Below, piece by piece: positions 1-8,000 of a DNA stretch of 64,000 nucleotides. The translations under genes were made by a program, and so were the position numbers. The stretch is taken from contig NZ_CANLSU010000003.1 of NCBI RefSeq assembly GCF_947493875.1, positions 434,001 to 498,000 of the forward strand. The letters are read 5' to 3'. This DNA comes from an uncultured Marinococcus sp. Its GTDB lineage: Bacteria > Bacillota > Bacilli > Bacillales > Marinococcaceae. Numbering within the stretch: the first letter of the stretch is position 1; every line of letters starts with the position of its first letter. The notes under the pieces are model-generated. The model was not told the DNA's origin. It saw only the letters and a program-made list of their open reading frames with translations, and made no database searches.

Positions 1-39
1 GCATGGCCCGCCCCCAATAATAATTACTTGTTCCTTCAT
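1..39 (-). CDS. ypdA: N-terminus of YpdA-type flavoprotein (partial)
   Basis: Only the first 13 codons are in the window; the gene runs off the left edge. The peptide starts MKEQVIIIGGGPC, a dinucleotide-binding GGGPxG motif in which the Cys is typical of YpdA, the bacillithiol disulfide reductase family. I chose the ATG at 39 because the AGGAG at 47-51 lies 7 nt upstream; an ATG at 45 would be too close. It follows ypbG by 12 bp on the same strand, and ypbG/ypdA are also close in B. subtilis. The identity rests on a very short peptide plus synteny. Confidence 0.55.
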   Translation of the reverse strand, partial: MKEQVIIIGGGPC

Positions 40-51
40 ATTCATACTCCT

Positions 52-816
52 TTATTCGCTGCTGAAATGGCTGTTTGTCAGCACAAACAGGTGTGTTTCC
101 GCCGGGGCGCCGTGGCGCATCGGTATGCTGGTCGTGCCGTAGCCGTTGCTGATAAACAAAGACTGGGAGGTTTCATTATACCAGCCTCCCTTTAATTTCG
201 GCCCCCAGCCAAACAGCCGGATCTGGCCGCCATGGGTGTGGCCGGTAAGCATATAGGCCGCACGTCCGGAAAAAGGGCCGTACCGGTAATATGCTTCCGG
301 GTTGTGGGCGATAAGCAGGTCTGCCTCCGGCAGACCTGCCGGGTTACGGTAGGATTCGTAAAAGCGTTCCTCTCCGAAGGCAGCAATGGTAAAAGCACTT
401 TCGTTCAACGTATACGCTTTTTTTTCGAGAATTTCGATTCCTTCCTGATGCAGCAGCGGCCTCAGCCATCTGCGGCCCACCTGCAGGTCATGGTTCCCCC
501 AGACAAACAGGACCGGTGCATAGCTGCGGAGCAGGCGTAGATTCTGTCTGATACGTTCAGCCGGCACCCCGAGCTCGGCCAGGTCGCCGCCGATAATAAT
601 CAGGTCAGGCTCCCGTTCGAGCTGCCGGAATAATGCAGGTGACACCCGCCGGCGGTGAATATCGGTAATGAAAAAGATGGAGCAGCCCTCCACCTCCGGC
701 GGCAGATTCTTGTAATCAAGCTCATGAGTTCTCACTTTGTTCTGCCATGTTTCCTGCAGGACCCTGCCGGCATACAGCACAGAAAAAAGAAGAGGAGCCA
801 GCAGCCATTTTTTCAT
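52..816 (-). CDS. ypbG: Membrane-anchored calcineurin-like metallophosphoesterase (YpbG type)
   Basis: A 254-aa metal-dependent phosphoesterase. The five family motifs are visible in order: DIH near residue 52, GGD near 76, GNHD near 106, a single His in AHNPEAYY near 170, and GHTHGGQ near 193. These bind the dinuclear metal centre. A hydrophobic N-terminus (MKKWLLAPLLFSVLYAG) looks like a signal anchor, so the enzyme probably faces the cell surface. The substrate cannot be told. An AGAGGGG ribosome site precedes the ATG. It sits upstream of ypdA on the same strand and close to recQ/ypbB/fer, as in B. subtilis. Confidence 0.85.
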   Translation of the reverse strand: MKKWLLAPLLFSVLYAGRVLQETWQNKVRTHELDYKNLPPEVEGCSIFFITDIHRRRVSPALFRQLEREPDLIIIGGDLAELGVPAERIRQNLRLLRSYAPVLFVWGNHDLQVGRRWLRPLLHQEGIEILEKKAYTLNESAFTIAAFGEERFYESYRNPAGLPEADLLIAHNPEAYYRYGPFSGRAAYMLTGHTHGGQIRLFGWGPKLKGGWYNETSQSLFISNGYGTTSIPMRHGAPAETHLFVLTNSHFSSE

Positions 817-874
817 GATGGAACCCCTCTTTTCCTTTATAAAATTTGAACGTTTCCGGACAATTTAAAAACGA

Positions 875-886
875 GTATACGTATAC
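875..886. promoter_or_regulatory. Perfect palindrome GTATACGTATAC
   Basis: A 12-bp perfect palindrome about 60 bp upstream of the small membrane-protein gene at 947, next to a TATACT (900-905) that could serve as a -10. Its ATACGTAT core is the same as in the palindromes upstream of the SDR gene (36995-37010) and the HisD-like gene (38367-38382). A shared regulator is possible, but a chance palindrome cannot be excluded. Confidence 0.3.
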
Positions 887-946
887 CGTTTATCTCCGCT
901 ATACTTGTGTAAGGGAAAAATTGACCGGAAAGAAGGTATTTAAACG

Positions 947-1153
947 ATGGATCTTATTGTCTTTTTAGCAGGAGCCGCTTTATTTGGAGGAGGCTTTTTT
1001 TTGCTTTTATATTTTTTATTCAGAAAAAAACCGCTCACCTGGCCGTTTGTATTAATGATCTTTGGCGTGATCGCCTGCTTTGTCGGTCTTCTTCTGTCTT
1101 CACCGCTGACTGAAACAACCGCCGCGTTCATTTCTACTGAAACATACTTATGA
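947..1153 (+). CDS. Small two-helix membrane protein, unknown
   Basis: A 68-aa protein that I do not recognise. It has two strong hydrophobic segments (about residues 3-25 and 32-52) separated by a basic FRKKP turn, then a short polar tail. A GAAAGAAGGT ribosome site sits ahead of the ATG. It is the only plus-strand gene between two minus-strand blocks, and its 3' end overlaps the 3' end of the gene at 1134 by 20 bp, tail to tail. It occupies the place of the small ypb genes in B. subtilis, but no sequence resemblance to them is obvious. Confidence 0.6.
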   Translation: MDLIVFLAGAALFGGGFFLLLYFLFRKKPLTWPFVLMIFGVIACFVGLLLSSPLTETTAAFISTETYL

Positions 1154-1424
1154 TAAACGGGGACGCCAGGGCGGTAATGACAATAAATATAAATGCAGCC
1201 AACAGCGTATGGGGAAGAGTCAGCATGGGGCTCTCTTCTTCATCGGGTTCTTCATCTTTTCCAGAGTAACGTGAACGTCTTGAAGCCTCCTGATTTTCCT
1301 CTTCATTTAAAGTCTCCCCGCCCATACTGCCCCGGCGGCGGCCGAGGCGGCTTCGTTCTGCGTCCGGATGCTTTGCATTTTCCTCCGCACCGGCGTTTCG
1401 CCTTTCCATGCGTGTTTTATTCAT
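1134..1424 (-). CDS. Short YpbE-like tail-anchored protein without LysM
   Basis: A 96-aa protein: a highly charged Arg/Glu-rich N-terminal 65 residues followed by one C-terminal transmembrane segment (about 70-94). It starts 1 bp after the recQ stop, so it is very likely cotranscribed with ypbB and recQ. In B. subtilis this position holds ypbE, whose product has a charged N-terminus, one membrane helix and an outside LysM domain. Here the protein ends right after the helix, so it looks like a LysM-less short form. That relation is inference from position and composition. Confidence 0.55.
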   Translation of the reverse strand: MNKTRMERRNAGAEENAKHPDAERSRLGRRRGSMGGETLNEEENQEASRRSRYSGKDEEPDEEESPMLTLPHTLLAAFIFIVITALASPFIISMFQ

Positions 1425-1425
1425 G

Positions 1426-2910
1426 CTACGCTCTCTCCCTTCCGAAAAACAGCTCCTGCAGTCGTGCTTCCCACGGTGCTGTTTCTTGTTCTCTCTCTAC
1501 TCCCTGAGGCTCACGAAAAGGAATCCTGCCCCCGCACCTATCGCAGCAGGGCTCGGGACGTTTCCTTAAAGCTTCCCCAAAAACCTGCAGTAATAAACGT
1601 CTCCGGCAGGCTTCGTTATTTTCCAACCATTGTATCATAGCCTTGAGCTTTTTCTGCTTTTCAAACCATCGCTGCTGCACCTGCTTTTCCAATTCTTCAT
1701 GAAGCTCTCCCCGGCGCTTTCCTGGATATTTATCAAGATAGTACGCAAGAAACCGGGCAGCAGTTTCTGTCCATCCCATTCTATTTATCAGATCATCTGT
1801 TATTTCTCCACGGCTGCTTCCGGCTGCCGTTTCCAATGCAGGGCCGATTTCATTTACAGGGGGAAGCTCCGATTCCATCAGCATCTGCGGAATAATAATG
1901 TCTTCCTCCAGGTAGAGCACCGCTGCCCATGCCTGCCTTCCGTCCCTCCCTGCTCGCCCGATTTCCTGAATATACGATTCTGCGTCTTTTGGAAAATGAT
2001 AGTGAAGAACAAATTCGACGTCGGCTTTATTCAGCCCCATCCCAAAGGAATTTGTGCACACAACGACATCCAGATCACCGTGTAAAAACTGCTGCTGAAT
2101 CATTAATCTGGCCTCATTTTCGAGTCCGCCGTGATACGCCTCCACACGGTGGGATGTTTCTTCCTGGAGCAGTGCTTTAAGCTCTTCGCATCTTTTCCGG
2201 CTCGATACGTAAACCAGGCCGGGGCCCGGAGCCTTCTGGACGAGCCTGATCATTTCTTTTTTCTTTTCCCGTTCGTCCCTGCACTGCTGAACAAATAGAG
2301 CGATATTCGCACGATCCACCGAATGAATGTACTCTGCCGGCTCTTCCATCTGCAGCTGTTTTTTTATGTCCATCTGCACTTCCGGTGTCGCCGTTGCCGT
2401 AAAGGCTGCCATACATGGACGTCCCAATGCTTGCCGTACCGGCCCGATTTTCAAATAATCCGTACGGAACTCATGCCCCCACTGGGAAATACAGTGAGCC
2501 TCATCCACTACCATCATTGACACTTTTACCGTCTTCAGCCGCTCTACGATAAACGGCAGTGAAAGAGCTTCCGGGGAAATATACAAAAGCTTTAACGACG
2601 AAAGCCGGCCCAGCACCCGGGATTTTTCCTCCGGGGTCATAAAGCTGTTGTAGGCGGCAGCTGTTTTAATATGTTTCGCCCGCAGCTCCTGAAGCTGATT
2701 ATCCATTAATGAGAGCAGCGGGGAAACGATAATCGTCAGACCGTTCTTCATTAAAGCGGGCAGCTGAAAGCAGATGGATTTGCCGCTTCCAGTTGGCAGA
2801 ACAGCCAGGGTGTCTGTATCTGCAAGCAGCGCATCCACAATTGGCTCCTGGTATTCATGCAGAGAAGGAAAGCCAAAGTATTTATTCAGCGCTTCTGTTT
2901 TTCCGCTCAC
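1426..2910 (-). CDS. recQ: ATP-dependent DNA helicase RecQ/RecS
   Basis: A RecQ-family 3'-5' DNA helicase of about 494 aa, acting in recombinational repair and replication fork processing. The Q-motif region (FGFPSLHEYQ), Walker A (PTGSGKS), DEAH box (VVDEAHCISQWGHEF), TATAT motif III and the GRAGRDGR motif VI follow in order; a Cys cluster (ACRRRLLL..CCDRCGG) near the end is the zinc-binding region. I place the start at the GTG at 2910, behind AAAGGAGGGG, rather than at the upstream ATG at 2967. It overlaps the end of ypbB by 29 bp, so translation is coupled. No HRDC domain is present, as in the short RecS type. Confidence 0.9.
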   Translation of the reverse strand: MSGKTEALNKYFGFPSLHEYQEPIVDALLADTDTLAVLPTGSGKSICFQLPALMKNGLTIIVSPLLSLMDNQLQELRAKHIKTAAAYNSFMTPEEKSRVLGRLSSLKLLYISPEALSLPFIVERLKTVKVSMMVVDEAHCISQWGHEFRTDYLKIGPVRQALGRPCMAAFTATATPEVQMDIKKQLQMEEPAEYIHSVDRANIALFVQQCRDEREKKKEMIRLVQKAPGPGLVYVSSRKRCEELKALLQEETSHRVEAYHGGLENEARLMIQQQFLHGDLDVVVCTNSFGMGLNKADVEFVLHYHFPKDAESYIQEIGRAGRDGRQAWAAVLYLEEDIIIPQMLMESELPPVNEIGPALETAAGSSRGEITDDLINRMGWTETAARFLAYYLDKYPGKRRGELHEELEKQVQQRWFEKQKKLKAMIQWLENNEACRRRLLLQVFGEALRKRPEPCCDRCGGRIPFREPQGVEREQETAPWEARLQELFFGRERA

Positions 2911-3937
2911 CTTTCTCCCCTCCTTTTGCCAGTGCAAGCCGGATCGCAAAATATGTGACATCAACATCCAGCTGTTCTTTCAGCGCTTTCAGCTTAAACG
3001 TATCAAGAGATACAGCTGTCCGGCGTATTGCTTCCTGCTTTTCTCGCGGCACCAGATGATCAATGGAAAATTCTTCGACCTCACCCGCAATTTCCACGAA
3101 ATGGTCTTCAATAGTGCTCTCCTTCAGCCGCCGGGCACGGGCGATTCCATCGAGCGTCATTCCATGATTTATGAAATTAAGCGTCTTTTCAGCTGTAACG
3201 GTAAGCTTAGGATTCCCTTCGGTATCCAGGCATTCATGAAGCACCGTCCCCGGTTGGTTTTCCGCTTTTTTTATTAAAGAGTGCACAGCCCCCTGAAACA
3301 AGTACTCAATTTCAACCTTTTCCCTGCCCTGGAAGCGCGCTATCTGCTCTGTCGTTTTCCCGAGATTTTCCACTCCTGTCAGCCTGTACGCAAATATAAA
3401 TGCCTGCACCTCTTTCAGTTCATGCAAACAATTTTTCACTTCTCCATATAACCTGTTCATAACAGTATATTTTTCCGGGCCCCAGGCCGCAAGCTTTCGT
3501 TTCACCCACTCCTGTGCTGCCACGTCCTGAATAATAGGAACAAACTGTTTTTCCTGCTGATACAGGTGGGAGAGCGTCTGAATCAACAGAGCAATCCTTC
3601 TCCAAAACTGCCGTCCCGTGTCACGGTACGTCCATCCATCAAAGCCCGCCTCCTCTACTATCTTCTCCCACGGCTCGATGGCAGCGGAAGCCTCAGCACC
3701 CGGTACTCCTCCGGTCTCCAGCCAGCCGCGTTGGTAAAAAGAGGCGGTAAGGCGTTCAAATTGCGGCTTATCAAGTGCAGGAACCGCCCCGAACAGATCC
3801 TTTGATTGAAACCATTTGGCATCCGTGATCGTCTGGGAGGAGCGTTTTCCGGACAAAAGATGATAGGCAGAAGCGTCTGTACGCTCTCCGCGGAGCCTTT
3901 TTAATGCTATCAGGATCATCGCCTCTTGAAACAGCAA
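2882..3937 (-). CDS. ypbB: YpbB family helix-turn-helix protein
   Basis: A 351-aa protein of the YpbB family, always found beside recQ in Bacillaceae. The C-terminal 90 residues (TLDGIARARRLKESTIEDHFVE) form a helix-turn-helix like the one at the C-terminus of some helicases, so a role in loading or regulating RecQ is plausible but unproven. The TTG at 3937 is preferred as the start because AAGGAAGAGG lies 5 nt upstream; an in-frame ATG six codons later is too near AAGAGG. It is the first gene of the minus-strand operon ypbB-recQ-(1134 gene), divergent from fer. Confidence 0.8.
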   Translation of the reverse strand: MLFQEAMILIALKRLRGERTDASAYHLLSGKRSSQTITDAKWFQSKDLFGAVPALDKPQFERLTASFYQRGWLETGGVPGAEASAAIEPWEKIVEEAGFDGWTYRDTGRQFWRRIALLIQTLSHLYQQEKQFVPIIQDVAAQEWVKRKLAAWGPEKYTVMNRLYGEVKNCLHELKEVQAFIFAYRLTGVENLGKTTEQIARFQGREKVEIEYLFQGAVHSLIKKAENQPGTVLHECLDTEGNPKLTVTAEKTLNFINHGMTLDGIARARRLKESTIEDHFVEIAGEVEEFSIDHLVPREKQEAIRRTAVSLDTFKLKALKEQLDVDVTYFAIRLALAKGGEKGERKNRSAE

Positions 3938-4006
3938 TACGCCTCTTCCTTTCTATTCGTTCATCAAAATGCCACACGTTAGGCTGTGCGGGGCATTTCA
4001 TATCTG

Positions 4007-4035
4007 TTGAAAAGTTTATCATGAAGAAATACAAT
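4007..4035 (+). promoter_or_regulatory. SigA promoter of fer
   Basis: TTGAAA (4007-4012), a 17-bp spacer and TACAAT (4030-4035) give a near-consensus SigA promoter 75 bp before the ferredoxin start. Confidence 0.75.
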
Positions 4036-4091
4036 ATGGAATAGACCTTACGACGCTCTTCGCTCAAGCGCATAAATTTATAGATATTTAA

Positions 4092-4358
<267 letters not shown>

Positions 4359-4366
4359 GCACCGTT

Positions 4367-4392
4367 CCTCCCGGCGTCCGGGAGGTTTTTTT
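4367..4392 (+). terminator. Rho-independent terminator of fer
   Basis: CCTCCCGG (4367-4374), loop CGT, CCGGGAGG (4378-4385) and seven T. An 8-bp perfect GC-rich stem. Confidence 0.9.
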
Positions 4393-4481
4393 ACGGATTC
4401 TTTCCCCTGCCTTTCTTCCATGTTTCATTCCTGCTATAATGCAGAAGATGTTTACTATACATACTGAAGGAGGAGATTGCC

Positions 4482-4973
4482 TTGGCAGAGAACAAAGAAG
4501 TGGAAGTACTTATTGAAATTCCGACAGGCAGCCAGAACAAATACGAATTTGACAAAGATAAAGGGGTCTTTAAACTCGACCGCGTACTATTCTCCCCGAT
4601 GTTTTATCCAGCGGAATATGGCTACATCGATGACACGCTTGCGCTCGACGGCGATCCGCTTGACGTACTCGTACTTGTTACCAACCCAACCTTCCCAGGC
4701 TGCGTCATTGACGCACGGGTCATCGGCTATTTAAACATGATCGATGATGGGGACGAGGACCAGAAGCTGCTGGCTGTGCCAACGGAGGACCCGCGTTTTG
4801 AAGGAGTAACTACGCTTGATGACGTACCTCAGCACAAGCTTGATGAAATCTCCCACTTTTTCCAGACGTACAAAGAGCTTGAAAAGAAAACGACTAAAAT
4901 CGGCGGCTGGGAAAACGAAGCAGAAGCAGCTAAGCTTGTGCAGGAATCCATCGACCGCTACAACAACCAGTAA
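4482..4973 (+). CDS. ppa: Family I inorganic pyrophosphatase
   Basis: A 163-aa soluble pyrophosphatase (PPi to 2 Pi) of the Mg-dependent family I. The signature D-G-D-P-L-D-V-L (near residues 65-72), the FYPAEYGYI segment and the distal K-x2-GGWE are all present. B. subtilis itself uses the unrelated Mn-dependent family II enzyme, so this is a useful lineage marker. The start is a TTG at 4482 behind AAGGAGGAG. A TATAAT at 4435-4440 may be the -10. It has its own terminator. Confidence 0.93.
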   Translation: MAENKEVEVLIEIPTGSQNKYEFDKDKGVFKLDRVLFSPMFYPAEYGYIDDTLALDGDPLDVLVLVTNPTFPGCVIDARVIGYLNMIDDGDEDQKLLAVPTEDPRFEGVTTLDDVPQHKLDEISHFFQTYKELEKKTTKIGGWENEAEAAKLVQESIDRYNNQ

Positions 4974-4985
4974 TTATAAAACGGG

Positions 4986-5018
4986 CCGGCAGCGGGTATT
5001 TTCTGCCGCCGGTTTTTT
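4986..5018 (+). terminator. Terminator of ppa
   Basis: An imperfect GC-rich hairpin (CCGGCAG paired with CTGCCGCCGG, with a small bulge) followed by six T, starting 12 bp after the ppa stop. Confidence 0.75.
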
Positions 5019-5086
5019 ATACATGCGCGTAACCGAAGAGGCTGAATACCAGTCTCTTTTTCGTATTTCCGGCGGCGTCAGGTAAA

Positions 5087-5115
5087 TTGACACCTGTACT
5101 GGAGTATGATAAAGT
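5087..5115 (+). promoter_or_regulatory. Promoter of serA
   Basis: TTGACA (5087-5092), 17 bp, TAAAGT (5110-5115). It leaves a leader of about 105 nt before the serA start. The leader holds two similar stretches, GACATTTGTCC and TTGGACATTT, that could pair, but I see no known riboswitch or T-box in it. Confidence 0.6.
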
Positions 5116-5226
5116 TCTTCCCAACTACGCATAGACATTTGTCCTCCAGAGAAATACATTTGGACATTTAAAGCACAAAACGTCAACAAACTTTTTGTGA
5201 ATGAACGAACAAGGGAGTGGAGTAAC

Positions 5227-6843
5227 ATGCAGAAAACTATGAACGAAGAAGAAACAGTGACCAGCAATCAGACGTTTCGTGTGCTTGTATCCGATTCGAT
5301 GAGCAGCGAGGGCCTCGCCCCGCTGCTTGAAAGTGATCAGGTACAGTGCGTTCAGCAGCACGTTGATGATGCAGAAGAGCTAGATTCGTTTGATGCCCTG
5401 CTCGTCCGGAGCGGCACCACTGTCACAGCAGAAGTAATGGATTCCATGCCAAACCTCCGCATCGTAGCCCGCGCCGGTGTCGGTGTGGATAACATTGACA
5501 TCGATGCCGCTACCAAACGAGGGGTTGTGGTGATAAATGCCCCGGACGGCAACACAATCTCCACGGCCGAGCATACATTTGCCATGATGGCTTCGCTCGC
5601 CCGGAAAATTCCGCAGGCGAACGCTTCACTGAAATCCGGTGAATGGAACCGTAAAGGCTTCCAGGGAACGGAGCTTCGCGGAAAGACGCTTGGCATTGTA
5701 GGCTTCGGCCGTATTGGTTCGGAGCTGTCCAAGCGGGCCCAGAGCTTTGAAATGAGCGTCATCGTGTATGATCCGTTTTTGACAAAGGAACGGGCAAACG
5801 AAATGGGCGTAGACCTGCGGGACTTCGAAGAGCTGCTCGGGGAGGCGGACGTAATCACCGTTCATACACCGCTCACCAAGGATACAAAAGGCATGCTTGG
5901 CCACGAGAACCTTGGCAAAACAAAGCCTGGAGTTATGCTTTTAAACTGCGCCCGCGGCGGCATTATTGACGAAGAAGCACTCGCCCATTATCTCGAAACC
6001 GGCCATGTGGCTGGCGCGGCCCTTGATGTTTACGAAGAAGAACCGGCGAATGAAAACCCTCTCGTCGCGTTTGACCAGGTAGTCAGCACGCCGCACATAG
6101 CCGCTTCAACAAAAGAAGCCCAGTTAAATGTGGCTTCCCAGGTTTCAGACGAAGTGCTTCAGTTTCTGCAGGGGCTCCCTGCCTTAAACTCTATCAATCT
6201 CCCGACAATGTCAAAAGAAAAGTTTGAAGCGATACGCCCGTACTATGAATTTGCCCGCCGCATGGGTAACATCATGTCCCAGAGCGTAAAAACGCCTGTT
6301 CAGGAGCTGAACGTACGCTACAGCGGAAACGTCACCGACCTTGAAACGTCCATTCTGACCCGCTCTCTGCTCGCCGGCTTTCTCCAGAGCCGCATCGACG
6401 CGCCGGTCAACGATGTGAATGCTTCCACCATCGCCAAGGAGCGGGGCATTGACTACGGGGAGCAGTTCGGCTCCCAGTCGCTCGGCTATTCCAACCTGAT
6501 TCAGGCGACCGTCGAAGGCGAAGGCCGTTCGTTTGCGCTGTACGGCACGTATGTGAAGGAATACGGCCCACGTATTGTCCGCATTAACGACTTTAATGTC
6601 GACTTCTATCCGACCGGCCATCTTATTTATATCCAGCATACGGACAAGCCGGGGGTTATCGGTAAAATGGGACAAATTCTAGGACGGCATCAGATCAATA
6701 TCGCCACCATGCAGGTGGGACGCCGCGAAGAAGGCGGCGAGGCTATCATGATGCTCGCCGTTGACCGTGAAGCCAACCAGGATGTCGTAAAGGATTTAAC
6801 GTCCATTGAAGAAATTTCTCTGGCCGACACGATTGAACTATAG
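5227..6843 (+). CDS. serA: D-3-phosphoglycerate dehydrogenase
   Basis: A protein of about 538 aa that oxidises 3-phosphoglycerate, the first step of serine synthesis. It has an N-terminal 2-hydroxyacid dehydrogenase domain, a Rossmann fold with GFGRIG near residue 150, the catalytic Arg (NCARGGI), Glu (EEEPAN) and His (STPHIAAST), then the long intervening domain and a C-terminal ACT domain (from about 465) that binds serine for feedback. That is the long SerA form usual in Bacillus. The ATG at 5227 behind GGGAGTGGAG is preferred over an ATG ten codons upstream. It is monocistronic with its own promoter and terminator. Confidence 0.93.
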   Translation: MQKTMNEEETVTSNQTFRVLVSDSMSSEGLAPLLESDQVQCVQQHVDDAEELDSFDALLVRSGTTVTAEVMDSMPNLRIVARAGVGVDNIDIDAATKRGVVVINAPDGNTISTAEHTFAMMASLARKIPQANASLKSGEWNRKGFQGTELRGKTLGIVGFGRIGSELSKRAQSFEMSVIVYDPFLTKERANEMGVDLRDFEELLGEADVITVHTPLTKDTKGMLGHENLGKTKPGVMLLNCARGGIIDEEALAHYLETGHVAGAALDVYEEEPANENPLVAFDQVVSTPHIAASTKEAQLNVASQVSDEVLQFLQGLPALNSINLPTMSKEKFEAIRPYYEFARRMGNIMSQSVKTPVQELNVRYSGNVTDLETSILTRSLLAGFLQSRIDAPVNDVNASTIAKERGIDYGEQFGSQSLGYSNLIQATVEGEGRSFALYGTYVKEYGPRIVRINDFNVDFYPTGHLIYIQHTDKPGVIGKMGQILGRHQINIATMQVGRREEGGEAIMMLAVDREANQDVVKDLTSIEEISLADTIEL

Positions 6844-6852
6844 CCATAATAC

Positions 6853-6883
6853 AAAAAAGCGCGCCCACGGGCACGCTTTTTTT
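6853..6883 (+). terminator. Terminator of serA
   Basis: AAAAAAGCGCGCCC, loop ACG, GGGCACGCTTTTTTT: a GC stem with a one-base bulge flanked by A and T tracts. It could work in both directions. Confidence 0.85.
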
Positions 6884-6931
6884 GTACAGTTTTCCTTCTA
6901 TCTGTTTTTTTAAAATTCTTTTAGTGATATC

Positions 6932-6960
6932 AAAAACGACGGGCCCAGGCCCGTCGTTTT
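6932..6960 (-). terminator. Terminator of the res-btu operon
   Basis: AACGACGGGCC and GGCCCGTCGTT form a near-perfect stem whose minus-strand copy ends in a T tract. It lies just after the stop of the last gene (6967) of the long minus-strand operon. Confidence 0.85.
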
Positions 6961-6966
6961 CACTTT

Positions 6967-7401
6967 TTATGCTTTTGGCCACAAATAGCCAAGCAGTTCA
7001 TTAAGCTGTTTTTCCCGGTTTTCATGCAAAAAAGCACTACCACTGCGGGTAATAAATGCATGCTTCCCGTCTTTTTGAATCCACTGCTTCTGCATGGCCA
7101 TCTGTTCTAAAAAGCAGTAGATAAAAATATGCTTCGTTTTAATATGCTTCCCGTGCTTTTCCAGCTTCAGCGACTTCTCCATGACCTTCCAGAAGCGCCG
7201 GTGGATATGCCCGTCCTCATCAAGCCGGATATGTCCATGCACCTTCAGACGGGTCAGAAAGAACAAGCATGCAGAAAGCAGCCAGTTGTCCCGTTCCACT
7301 GGCCCGCTCTGCTCATTCAGCCAGCGTAGCAGCCCGACGTCAATGAAAACATCTTCACCGCTCAGCTGTGTTTGAATAGTCTGCTCCGGAAGCTGCTTCA
7401 T
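6967..7401 (-). CDS. Unknown 144-aa protein, last gene of the B12 operon
   Basis: I do not recognise this family. The protein is soluble, basic and rich in His, Lys and Trp (HGHIRLDEDGHIHRRFW, KHGKHIKTKH), with no membrane helix or signal. Its ATG overlaps the btuR stop as ATGA, so it is translationally coupled to the cobalamin adenosyltransferase and ends at the operon terminator. A role linked to cobalamin or to the adenosyltransferase is suggested only by this position. Confidence 0.7.
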   Translation of the reverse strand: MKQLPEQTIQTQLSGEDVFIDVGLLRWLNEQSGPVERDNWLLSACLFFLTRLKVHGHIRLDEDGHIHRRFWKVMEKSLKLEKHGKHIKTKHIFIYCFLEQMAMQKQWIQKDGKHAFITRSGSAFLHENREKQLNELLGYLWPKA

Positions 7402-7985
7402 TTTTTGTTTTTCCTATCCTGTTCCGTAGTAAATACTTCTGCGCTTCGTTCATATTCAACGTCTGCTTTGCCCGACCGGCTGTTCGCAATTCTCGCGGCA
7501 CTGAACAGGTAATCCGACAGGCGGTTTATATACATAAGCACCGGTGCGGGCACGTCTTCGGTTTCTCCTGCGCGAACAAGCTCCCGTTCTGCCCTCCGGC
7601 AAACGGTGCGGGCGAAATGAAGCTCTGCCGAAAGAGCCGTCCCTCCCGGAAGAATAAATTTTTTCAGCGCCGGGGCTTCCTCCGTATATTGATCAATCCG
7701 GCGCTCGAGCCATTCCACGGTGGAATTATCAACCTTACGCACCGCCTCAGCCCTTATGTCAGCCACATCACTGCCGCAGTCAAATAATTCATGCTGAATA
7801 CGCTCAAGATCCTTTTGCAGATCTGGCCCGCTTTTTTCCTCCACCGCCATCAACTGCGCCTTGCCAATCAATGCGTTAACTTCTTCAAAGCTTCCAAACG
7901 CTTCAACTCTGGCATCGTCCTTTTTTCTTTTTCCGCCCACCACGGAGGTATCTCCACGGTCCCCCTGTTTGGTATACAGCTTCAA
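7398..7985 (-). CDS. btuR: PduO-type ATP:cob(I)alamin adenosyltransferase
   Basis: A 195-aa enzyme that transfers the adenosyl group of ATP to cob(I)alamin to make coenzyme B12. The N-terminal TKQGDRGDTS is the PduO ATP loop, and RRAEREL near residue 134 is the second family signature, with the cob(I)alamin site near RLSDYLF. The matching B. subtilis gene is yvqK (btuR) after btuFCD, the same order as here. The start is a TTG at 7985 behind AAAGGGTG. It converts the B12 brought in by the upstream transporter. Confidence 0.9.
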   Translation of the reverse strand: MKLYTKQGDRGDTSVVGGKRKKDDARVEAFGSFEEVNALIGKAQLMAVEEKSGPDLQKDLERIQHELFDCGSDVADIRAEAVRKVDNSTVEWLERRIDQYTEEAPALKKFILPGGTALSAELHFARTVCRRAERELVRAGETEDVPAPVLMYINRLSDYLFSAARIANSRSGKADVEYERSAEVFTTEQDRKNKK

Positions 7986-8000
7986 GTATAATCACCCTTT

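Noticed and set aside
5116-5226. T-box or serine riboswitch in the serA leader
   Set aside because: No T-box sequence, specifier loop or terminator/antiterminator pair is visible; only a weak repeated GGACATTT-like stretch.
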